Below are positions 1 to 5,003 of a stretch of 5,003 nucleotides of DNA, piece by piece (position 1 is the first letter of the stretch; every line of letters begins with the position of its first letter). Made by a program: the position numbers and the translations under genes. Source of the stretch: Flavisolibacter sp. (GTDB taxonomy: Bacteria > Bacteroidota > Bacteroidia > Chitinophagales > Chitinophagaceae). The stretch spans positions 1-5,003 of the forward strand of contig JACDAZ010000068.1 in NCBI GenBank assembly GCA_013695175.1. Direction: 5' to 3'. The notes under the pieces were generated by a model. The model saw only the letters and a program-made list of their open reading frames with translations. It was not told where the DNA came from and did no database searches.

Positions 1-302
1 TCTCTAAGCTTTATAGTAAGTGTTCGCAACCGGGCTTCTACAATTGGATTATTGTTAAACAAAGGGGTGAAAAGCAGGTTGTTTCGTTCGTCTTTAATAT
101 CAATATATTCATCAAAATGTAAACGAATAATGTTGCCTGTAAAATTAGTTGTTGAATCAGGAGGTTCTGCTCTCAGTAATTGAGGAGGAAGGGTATCCCT
201 GGGACCTCCCTGCGGCGGAATAATATTAGCACAACCCGTTCCATTAAACAATGCAAGTAATAAGGATAATACAATAAAACAAAAAAATATAGCCTGCTTC
301 AT
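1..302 (-). CDS. Ig-like (SbsA/Big_5-type) domain lipoprotein, N-terminal part, runs off the left edge
   Basis: An open frame of 100 codons runs from ATG 302 to the window edge without a stop. The protein starts with MKQ and a hydrophobic stretch (about residues 4-19) ending in NGTGC-ANIIPP, so Cys24 is the likely lipidated residue. Position -3 is Gly rather than the usual Leu/Val, so the lipobox is not canonical. The sequence after it (PPQGGPRDTLPP, then a FDEYIDIKD segment and a NNLLFTP strand) resembles the start of Bacteroidota Ig-like lipoproteins with an SbsA/Big_5-type domain. I recognise this from the family pattern and have not run a search. The role of these proteins is poorly known; a periplasmic or envelope location is inferred. 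No acidic lipoprotein surface-export motif follows the Cys. An in-frame ATG at 320 would add MFAAVF, but it lies inside a TATGTTTG promoter element, so ATG 302 is preferred. Confidence 0.75.
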   Translation of the reverse strand, partial: MKQAIFFCFIVLSLLLALFNGTGCANIIPPQGGPRDTLPPQLLRAEPPDSTTNFTGNIIRLHFDEYIDIKDERNNLLFTPLFNNNPIVEARLRTLTIKLR

Positions 303-313
303 AAAGACAGCAG

Positions 314-341
314 CAAACATAACTGCTTTAAGTTAAAACAG
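314..341 (-). promoter_or_regulatory. Candidate Bacteroidota-type promoter of the lipoprotein gene
   Basis: On the minus strand TATGTTTG (321-314) matches the Bacteroidota -7 consensus TAnnTTTG. A weak -33 candidate, CTG (341-339) instead of TTG, stands 17 bases upstream. The -7 box ends 11 bases before ATG 302, which would give a very short leader. It also makes the upstream ATG at 320 an unlikely start. The lipoprotein gene may therefore be transcribed separately from the helicase, although read-through across the 60-base gap is possible because no terminator is visible there. Confidence 0.45.
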
Positions 342-380
342 TGTTGAGGAACTCTTAATTGTAATAATGATTATGCTAAT

Positions 381-3300
381 TTAAGGTTCAATAAGATCCT
401 TACCTAAAAACAGAACTTCTTCTTCCTCATCACTTAATTCGTGCAAAGCCACTGCAAGGTTATTAGTCTTGACAAACTCGCACCAATGGCAGACCTTTTT
501 ACCGCAACCCACATAAAAATCCCTTTCCTGTATCTTTTCCCAAACCAATTTCATTTGTTGTTTTACAGTTTCAATATCAGCAGGGCTAATTACAACTTTT
601 TCTTTCCTGTATTTTTTCTTTTTATCAGGTTCAATAAAATCGAATTCGGTACTTACTACCTGCCACTTTTTTTGTGTGTAATTGTCTACCAGAATTTTAT
701 AAAAAACTGCCTGGCGCCAGTAGTCGCCTCCATTTGGTTCTTTATCATTTGGTGAAAGTAATTTAGGTTTTGCTTTATCAGGATCGCCGGTTTTATAATC
801 TACTACATTCACATAGTTGCCATCAAATTCAAGTTTATCAAGCTTGCCTTTAATGGGTACACCATCAACTACAATTTGTTTAAAACTTCTTTCTGTAGAA
901 ACTATTTTATTCCATGTGTTTATATAATGGTCATAATAATTGGATAGCACATCGTGCCCGTACTCTAAACGTCTATTAAATTGTTCTTTGGTAAAACTTT
1001 CCCGGTGACGGTTTATATACCAATCAAATTCCTGTATAAATTCTTCTTTGGACGGAAAATTGTTGCTGTTATCCTGCATTTTACGAAACAACTTTTCCAG
1101 TGCATGGTGTACTGCAGATCCAAATTCTGTTGCTTCATTTTTGGGTGAAGGAATTCGTATTAAATTTTTGAAATAAAATTCCAGCGGGCATTTCAAATAA
1201 TTGTTTAATGCCGTTACATTCATTACAAACCTGTCCAGCATAGTGCTAACAAATTCCTGTTCTATCCTGTCTATTTCCGGAGCTCTTTCATCAGCGAAAG
1301 CAAGTATTGCAAATTCATTCATCTTTTCTTCCGGAACGGAAACGGGTTCAATTGGCAAGCTTAACTCTTCACGAATTTCTTCAATGAACATGGATGGCTC
1401 CAGTTCTTTGCCATCATCTTTACAACAACAGTATGATATAAAAAGATGCTGTTCTGCTCTTGTAAGCGCCACATAAAAAAGCCTTCTTAATTCTTCTTCT
1501 TCTATTTGTTTTGGTTGTGTATTAAATATGGTATCAGGGAAAGAAAAGCCACCACCGGGTTTTCTTTTTTTCTCCCAACAATTAGAATTCGTACCTGCAA
1601 AAAACACATATTGAAATTCAAGACCTTTTGCTCCATGAGCAGTTAAAAGGTTTACTCCTTTGTCATTGCCGGTGATCCTTGCCAGTGGCATAGGTACTCC
1701 TTCATTTTCCATTAATTCAAAGAGAGCAACAATGCCTTTAAGGTTTAAAGCAGGATTTCTATGGGTTTCTTCTTTTACAAAATCAAATAAACCGGTAAGC
1801 ACCTGTAGCAACCAATGTTTTTCGCTACTGGTCATAATAGATTTTATAACGCCGGCTTCGCGAATTAGATTTTCAAACAAAGACTGTAATGTTACATTCG
1901 GTACATCAGCCAATAATTTTTCTATTGTAGTTGCTGCCTTATTAAGTTCTGCAGAAAGGGGTTGAGAAAAAAGATCTTTTGACGGTGAATTCACTTTTTC
2001 AATCACCAGTTGACGTAAAGATGTTTTGTCTTCTGAATATTGCCTGTTGGCTACTTCAATGGTGAGTTTGGCAATTTCTATAGGGGCGATTCCAAACCAA
2101 TCAAAATGCAGTATTTCAAATAACATTTCATCACCACTAAAAGGAATGTCATGCTCGGTTGCCAGGTACCTCAAAAGGAGTATGATCTTTTTAGCAAGGG
2201 GAAGCTCAAGAATATTCAAATTTCGCTTACTGAAAACAGGAATATTTCTCAGCTTAAAGTATTGCGCCAGCTCTTCACCGTATTTATTCTCTTTATAAAT
2301 AATACCAATTTTATGAGGCTTTATTCCTTCCCTTAAAAGTTCTTCTACCTGCAAAGTTATATCCACCATTTCATGCCGCTGTGTATCATAAGAACGTAAA
2401 ACCGGTGCATGTTTCAGGTGATTAATATTTGTATTGCTGGCGAGCAATTCTTTGGTAAGACCCTCCATTTTATGTATCAGTCTTTCCTGGTTACGGTTGA
2501 TCAAAGATTTTGAAACATCCAGTATAGATTGTATTGACCGATAGTTATCAGTTAACACTACCGTTAGCAGATCTGTTTTATAACTGTTAGCAAAGGCTTG
2601 CATGTTTTCAACGTTTGCTCCCTGGAAACGGTAAATGCTTTGATCGTCGTCACCAACAACAAAAATGTTTGGTTTATCCCAATAAGAAATTAATTGTTTA
2701 ACGAGGTTATTTTGCGTTCCGCTTGTATCCTGGTATTCGTCAACTAAAATGTACAGGTATCGTTCCTGGTAATTGGAAAGAATGTTTTTATTTTCTTCAA
2801 ACGCTTTTATAACCCAGTTGATCATGTCATCAAAATCATAGCGGTTGCGTTTGCGCATCATCATTTGAAACTTATCAAACTCATTTACTGCTGCGCGTAA
2901 TTTTTCCATCCGTTCTTTTTGCTCCTCTACACGATCTGCTTTTACATCACCGGCATTATATTGTTTATACTTTTTCTTATAGATAAATTCCTCTCGTGTT
3001 GGCAGGTCTGCCAGGTAGTCATCAATTTTTTCATTTATGTAAGCAGCTGTCCATCCTTCTTTTTTCATGGTACCAAATAGCTGCTGCAGGTTTTTTATTT
3101 CGTAATAAACATCGCCACGATAACGCTTAAGAGGATGATTTTTTGGAAATTCATCAATCAGCTGTTTCAGCATTTCAATTCGTTCAAGGTCACTGATGGG
3201 ATCTAAAGAATTTTTTTCAAATAGGGAAAGATTATCCTGTATGACATCATTACAAAAAGCATGAAATGTGCAGATGTTTACTTTGTACGCATCTGGTCCA

Positions 3301-3560
3301 ATAAATTCCAGCAAACGCCGGCGCATAGCAATGGCACCGGAGTCAGTATACGTTAAACATAATATGTTAGAAGGATCTGTATCTGTTTCGATTAAAATTT
3401 TACCAACCCTGGCACTAAGGATCTGTGTTTTACCCGTTCCGGGGCCGGCAATCACCATTACAGGTCCATCTAATTTGTCAACAGCTTGCCTTTGATGTTT
3501 GTTTAGCTGGTTATATATTTCAGCAAATTTTTTATGTAGTTTTTCTTTCTGGAAGGACAT
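381..3560 (-). CDS. UvrD/Rep-family ATP-dependent DNA helicase fused to a RecB-family PD-(D/E)XK nuclease
   Basis: This 1059-residue protein is a superfamily 1A 3'-5' helicase with a C-terminal nuclease, expected to act in the cytoplasm on DNA ends or single strands during repair or recombination. The helicase motifs are all present in order: Q motif LNKHQRQAV (19-27), Walker A GPGTGKT (39-45), Ia CLTYTDSGA (68-76), Ib CTFHAF (97-102), II DEYQDT (274-279), III GDDDQSIYRFQGA (303-315), IV DNYRS (338-342), V TAHGAKGLEF (640-649) and VI FYVALTRAE (695-703). The nuclease module (about 783-1030) shows GSAVHHALE with His818, GKLD with Asp908, DYK (Asp921, Lys923) and QxxxY (Gln950, Tyr954). Cys790 with Cys1019, Cys1024 and Cys1027 could ligate a 4Fe-4S cluster, as in AddB-like nucleases. 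The architecture resembles AddAB/AdnAB subunits, but no partner subunit is visible here. ATG 3560 is supported by a promoter just upstream. The protein ends in an acidic tail and TAA. A biological role beyond DNA processing is inference. Confidence 0.93.
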   Translation of the reverse strand: MSFQKEKLHKKFAEIYNQLNKHQRQAVDKLDGPVMVIAGPGTGKTQILSARVGKILIETDTDPSNILCLTYTDSGAIAMRRRLLEFIGPDAYKVNICTFHAFCNDVIQDNLSLFEKNSLDPISDLERIEMLKQLIDEFPKNHPLKRYRGDVYYEIKNLQQLFGTMKKEGWTAAYINEKIDDYLADLPTREEFIYKKKYKQYNAGDVKADRVEEQKERMEKLRAAVNEFDKFQMMMRKRNRYDFDDMINWVIKAFEENKNILSNYQERYLYILVDEYQDTSGTQNNLVKQLISYWDKPNIFVVGDDDQSIYRFQGANVENMQAFANSYKTDLLTVVLTDNYRSIQSILDVSKSLINRNQERLIHKMEGLTKELLASNTNINHLKHAPVLRSYDTQRHEMVDITLQVEELLREGIKPHKIGIIYKENKYGEELAQYFKLRNIPVFSKRNLNILELPLAKKIILLLRYLATEHDIPFSGDEMLFEILHFDWFGIAPIEIAKLTIEVANRQYSEDKTSLRQLVIEKVNSPSKDLFSQPLSAELNKAATTIEKLLADVPNVTLQSLFENLIREAGVIKSIMTSSEKHWLLQVLTGLFDFVKEETHRNPALNLKGIVALFELMENEGVPMPLARITGNDKGVNLLTAHGAKGLEFQYVFFAGTNSNCWEKKRKPGGGFSFPDTIFNTQPKQIEEEELRRLFYVALTRAEQHLFISYCCCKDDGKELEPSMFIEEIREELSLPIEPVSVPEEKMNEFAILAFADERAPEIDRIEQEFVSTMLDRFVMNVTALNNYLKCPLEFYFKNLIRIPSPKNEATEFGSAVHHALEKLFRKMQDNSNNFPSKEEFIQEFDWYINRHRESFTKEQFNRRLEYGHDVLSNYYDHYINTWNKIVSTERSFKQIVVDGVPIKGKLDKLEFDGNYVNVVDYKTGDPDKAKPKLLSPNDKEPNGGDYWRQAVFYKILVDNYTQKKWQVVSTEFDFIEPDKKKKYRKEKVVISPADIETVKQQMKLVWEKIQERDFYVGCGKKVCHWCEFVKTNNLAVALHELSDEEEEVLFLGKDLIEP

Positions 3561-3564
3561 GATG

Positions 3565-3594
3565 CAAAGGTAAACCTGCTAAATGGGTTAGCAA
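3565..3594 (-). promoter_or_regulatory. Promoter of the helicase-nuclease gene, probably leaderless
   Basis: On the minus strand TTG (3594-3592) is followed after 19 bases by TACCTTTG (3572-3565), an exact match to the Bacteroidota TTG / TAnnTTTG promoter with normal spacing. Only four bases (CATC) separate the -7 box from ATG 3560. Transcription should therefore begin at or within a few bases of the start codon. No Shine-Dalgarno sequence could fit, so initiation is probably leaderless. This also confirms the chosen start and makes the helicase independent of the toxin-antitoxin transcript. Confidence 0.7.
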
Positions 3595-3686
3595 TTTATA
3601 AATTAAAAACTTTACTAACATCTGTTGAAAAAATCCAGGTGAGATAGCATTTGGTATAAATTGCGATTTATGTGGATGATGCAATT

Positions 3687-3715
3687 CAACGGTTAAGTAT
3701 TTCTGATGTTGGGCG
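3687..3715. repeat. Left copy of a degenerate repeat bordering the toxin-antitoxin module
   Basis: Read on the plus strand, 3687-3708 aligns without gaps to 4523-4544 on the other side of the toxin-antitoxin genes, with 15 of 22 positions identical. Both share CAACG, an AAG three bases further on, and ATTT. The left copy continues into GTTGGGCG (3708-3715), whose reverse complement CGCCCAAC appears at 4599-4606. Seen alone this could be chance; the support comes from its placement on both sides of one accessory module. Confidence 0.3.
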
Positions 3716-3749
3716 GATTGGTTTTCTCAAAGATCTGAGATAAACTGAT

Positions 3750-3778
3750 AACAAATATTTTCAAAATCTTCATTTGTT
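3750..3778. repeat. AT-rich inverted repeat downstream of hepT, possible weak transcript end
   Basis: AACAAAT (3750-3756) pairs with ATTTGTT (3772-3778) around a 15-base centre that itself contains ATTTT-C-AAAAT. It lies about 40 bases past the hepT stop. On the minus strand no T-run follows the stem, so it is not a good intrinsic terminator. On the plus strand a pyrimidine-rich stretch follows, but no plus-strand gene reads into it. The remainder of the gap 3595-3817 shows no gene that I can support. Confidence 0.25.
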
Positions 3779-3817
3779 TTCTTCCTTTCTTATATTAGAA
3801 AACGCATGTTGTGTAGT

Positions 3818-4156
3818 TTATTCGTTCAACAGGCTTTGAATTTCAGTTTCCAGAATTGGAAGATGTGTAATAACAATACTCCAAATGATATCGTCTGATA
3901 CTGTGTCGTAACCATGAATAATCCTGTTTCTTGTATTAACTATTTTTCTTGCGTCGGAAAATTCTATTCTCGAATTCATGTTTAAAATCCTGTTCATCGC
4001 TTCGCCGATTATCTCTATGTTTCGTTCAACTGCACGTTTTGTACGAATATCTTTTTGATAAAAAGCGAAATCTTTGGGTCTGTCAGTGAAGAAGCTATTT
4101 ATCTCATTTATAGCATTTAAAATGTCGTAAAGCCAGCTTTTAATTTCAATGTCCAT
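3818..4156 (-). CDS. hepT: HepT-like HEPN ribonuclease toxin (DUF86 family)
   Basis: This 112-residue protein has the usual length and character of the HepT/DUF86 family: small, helical, with no signal peptide. The defining active-site motif R-x4-H-x-Y is intact in TRNRIIHGYD (Arg76, His81, Tyr83). In characterised HepT proteins the Arg and His are needed for RNA cleavage, and the motif Tyr is the residue AMP-modified by the antitoxin. Family members form dimers that cut cellular RNA and stop growth. Other family-typical segments are WLYDILNAI near the N-terminus, the RAVERNIEIIGEA helix (41-53) and DARKIVN (68-74) before the motif. ATG 4156 lies inside the end of the upstream mntA (11-base overlap), and no ribosome binding site is visible, so translation is probably coupled to mntA. 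The toxin is the second gene of the operon. No lesion is seen, so the toxin should be active unless neutralised. Confidence 0.9.
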   Translation of the reverse strand: MDIEIKSWLYDILNAINEINSFFTDRPKDFAFYQKDIRTKRAVERNIEIIGEAMNRILNMNSRIEFSDARKIVNTRNRIIHGYDTVSDDIIWSIVITHLPILETEIQSLLNE

Positions 4157-4448
4157 AAACCAGGTGCTTCTGATTAGTAACTACTTGCTTGAAATATGGA
4201 TTTTTTATAGCTTTTTCTTCCAAAAGGTCAACTGGCTTTTGAAGAACATCTTCTAGTGAGAATTTCAAGTCATAATAATTATTGGCATATTGAGCAAGGT
4301 CAATGGGTTTAAAATCAACAATCAAATCAATGTCACTTTCGTCATTAAACTTATCTGTCAATACGGATCCAAAAGCATACAGTTGTTTGACGTTATGCCT
4401 CAAACAAAGTTTGTTTATTTCTTCTATGTGCTTTTCGAGAATATTCAC
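4146..4448 (-). CDS. mntA: MntA-like minimal nucleotidyltransferase antitoxin
   Basis: This 100-residue protein belongs to the minimal nucleotidyltransferase (MNT, polymerase-beta-like) family. It carries the motif GS-x10-DxD exactly: Gly27-Ser28, then Asp39 and Asp41 in FGSVLTDKFNDESDIDLIVDF. The third catalytic carboxylate is probably Asp74 in KPVDLLEE. In studied MntA/HepT pairs this enzyme transfers AMP units from ATP to the HepT active-site Tyr and so silences the RNase. It is short for the family, but the core is complete. The start is GTG 4448. An in-frame TAA lies at 4460-4458 and the protein has no internal Met, so no ATG start is possible. It is first in the operon, overlaps hepT by 11 bases, and has an AT-rich upstream region without a Shine-Dalgarno sequence. 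Confidence 0.9.
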   Translation of the reverse strand: MNILEKHIEEINKLCLRHNVKQLYAFGSVLTDKFNDESDIDLIVDFKPIDLAQYANNYYDLKFSLEDVLQKPVDLLEEKAIKNPYFKQVVTNQKHLVYGH

Positions 4449-4452
4449 AGAA

Positions 4453-4481
4453 CGAATTTAATAAGAAATAGAGCAAAACAA
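4453..4481 (-). promoter_or_regulatory. Candidate promoter of the mntA-hepT operon
   Basis: On the minus strand TTG (4481-4479) is followed after 18 bases by TAAATTCG (4460-4453), which differs from TAnnTTTG at one position. The -7 box ends four bases before GTG 4448, the same geometry as the helicase promoter at 3565-3594. This suggests a leaderless or nearly leaderless message starting at the GTG. The match is weaker than for the helicase, and AT-rich DNA yields such matches by chance. Confidence 0.4.
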
Positions 4482-4493
4482 CTCATTGTTTTG
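4474..4493. repeat. Perfect 8-bp inverted repeat over the mntA -33 region, candidate operator
   Basis: CAAAACAA (4474-4481) and TTGTTTTG (4486-4493) are perfect inverted copies separated by four bases (CTCA). The left arm contains the putative -33 TTG of the mntA promoter, which places the repeat where a repressor would block RNA polymerase. Toxin-antitoxin operons are often autoregulated, but neither MntA nor HepT shows a recognisable DNA-binding domain, so the binding protein is unknown. The structure could also form an RNA hairpin, though no T-run follows on either strand. Confidence 0.4.
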
Positions 4494-4522
4494 AATATTA
4501 GACATTCCAATTGCTTTAAACA

Positions 4523-4606
4523 CAACGTTAAAGCATTTGCAAAGGCATGGCAATAGCGAATTGTCAGCCCGGAACAAAAGCCGATAGCTTCAACTTAACG
4601 CCCAAC
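4523..4606. repeat. Imperfect inverted-repeat element, attC-like in outline
   Basis: This 84-base element lies between the mntA promoter and the intron. CGTTAA (4526-4531) pairs with TTAACG (4594-4599), followed inwards by AGC (4532-4534) against GCT (4587-4589) with an unpaired TCAAC patch on one side. It ends in GCCCAAC (4600-4606), which fits the RYYYAAC core of integron attC sites. The matching GTTRRRY partner is not found in place, so it is not called an attC. Its left end resembles 3687-3708 on the far side of the toxin-antitoxin genes. It may be a repeat family of the host genome; the function is unknown. Confidence 0.35.
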
Positions 4607-4624
4607 TATTGGCAATACGAAGGT

Positions 4625-5003
4625 GTGTGTCCAGCGAAGCTGCCTTTGTGATGAGAGTAGGTCTCTCGGTGGGAGAAGTAGAGCAACCTTCACCATCAAA
4701 CCGGTTGCATGCTGCGTTGCTCTAAGGGGCAAGGTGGTGAACGATGTAACAGGTGAGTCTGTAAGAGTCGAACGCATAGTGAAGCGGCTGTGAGGTCTCG
4801 ATAATTGTTACCGATGCAAAAAGAAACGATGCACATGATTGTTTCAACAGAGTTAACATTCGTTAGAGGTTGCCAGTCCGCAGGATGCTGTGCGAAGTGT
4901 TAGCTGCATCCGGGATAAAGCCGCCGGGACTTACAGACAGGCGCAGGGGCGGAACTGGAGAACCTGTGCTGGTTGAATGCTACTGAATAGGTAAAGACGT
5001 CTG
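4625..5003 (+). mobile_element. Group II intron, 5' portion (domain I), runs off the right edge
   Basis: From 4625 the sequence starts GTGTGTCCAGC, which fits the GUGYG 5' end of bacterial group II introns and the GUGUG-x-CCAGC start seen in some chloroplast-like (CL) class introns. What follows is markedly GC-richer than the flanks and rich in local stems: CAGC/GCTG with a GAA loop (4632-4642), GAGAG/CTCTC (4653-4667), a 9-bp stem TAGAGCAAC (4679-4687) with GTTGCTCTA (4716-4724), ACAG/CTGT (about 4749-4762), and GGATGC (4883-4888) with GCATCC (4906-4911). Phrases such as GTGAAGCGGCTGTGAGGTCTC resemble domain I of such introns. Plus-strand frames are all closed by stops at 4984, 4988 and 4992, so any reverse transcriptase/maturase starts beyond the window. 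Domains II-VI and the 3' splice site are not visible. The 5' boundary is certain only to a few bases because of the GTGTGTGT run. Identification is from pattern recognition, not a covariance search. Confidence 0.65.

Noticed and set aside
441..3495. Several plus-strand open frames of 61-104 codons inside the helicase region
   Set aside because: They are antisense shadows of the helicase-nuclease, whose motifs are complete on the other strand.
3725..3740. TCTCA-AAGATC-TGAGA hairpin as a hepT terminator
   Set aside because: The stem has only five base pairs and no T-run follows on the minus strand.
4290..4556. Plus-strand open frame of 88 codons over mntA
   Set aside because: It is antisense to the motif-bearing mntA gene, has no recognisable domain and crosses the mntA promoter.
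4523..4606. True integron attC site
   Set aside because: GCCCAAC fits one core, but no GTTRRRY core is correctly placed on the same strand and no integrase is seen. It is kept only as an attC-like inverted repeat.
4619..4691. Exon GAAGGT (4619-4624) complementary to ACCTTC (4686-4691) as an IBS1-EBS1 pair
   Set aside because: The complement is perfect, but EBS1 normally lies a few hundred bases into the intron, and this one is about 60 bases in and partly inside the 9-bp stem. GCCTTTG at 4642-4648 also pairs with wobbles, so the match is not specific.
4595..4777. Minus-strand open frame of 60 codons in the intron region
   Set aside because: It lies antisense to the structured intron domain I, has an arginine/threonine-rich composition with no recognisable motif, and crosses the intron boundary.
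4625..5003. Alternative reading as rRNA, tmRNA or RNase P RNA
   Set aside because: No conserved core of these RNAs is visible, while the 5' end and local stems fit a group II intron.
1..5003. CRISPR array or tRNA gene
   Set aside because: No regularly spaced identical repeats and no tRNA-like cloverleaf with TTC-type arm were seen.

Overview
The window looks like Bacteroidota DNA, most likely a Chitinophagaceae-type genome. This is inferred from the AT-rich flanks, the lack of Shine-Dalgarno sequences before the start codons, the TTG / TAnnTTTG promoter elements typical of the phylum, and a first gene that resembles the Bacteroidota family of Ig-like (SbsA/Big_5-type) envelope lipoproteins. 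No species can be named from the sequence.

All protein genes lie on the minus strand, so the reading order runs from right to left. Positions 4448-3818 hold a two-gene toxin-antitoxin module of the MntA/HepT (MNT-HEPN, type VII) kind. The antitoxin nucleotidyltransferase starts at GTG 4448 and overlaps the HEPN-family RNase toxin by 11 bases. A gap of 257 bases follows (3561-3817), containing degenerate repeats and, at its left end, a strong promoter match for the next gene. Positions 3560-381 encode a 1059-residue UvrD/Rep-type superfamily 1 helicase with a C-terminal RecB-family PD-(D/E)XK nuclease and a probable iron-sulfur cysteine set. This is a DNA repair or recombination enzyme. After 60 bases comes the 5' part of a lipoprotein gene that runs off the left edge (302-1).

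The right end (4449-5003) has no protein gene. It holds the toxin-antitoxin promoter region with a perfect 8-bp inverted repeat (4474-4493), an imperfect inverted repeat element (4523-4606), and from about 4625 a GC-richer, structured stretch. That stretch reads as the 5' end (domain I) of a bacterial group II intron on the plus strand. Its reverse transcriptase/maturase would lie beyond the window, because all three plus frames are closed by stops at 4984-4994.

Taken together, a housekeeping-like pair (helicase-nuclease, lipoprotein) borders an accessory patch. The toxin-antitoxin module has related degenerate repeats on both sides (3687-3708 and 4523-4544, same orientation), and a retroelement is inserted just beyond the outer one. 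The cassette-like arrangement is an inference and the least certain part of the annotation. The toxin-antitoxin pair and the helicase-nuclease are well supported by intact motifs.
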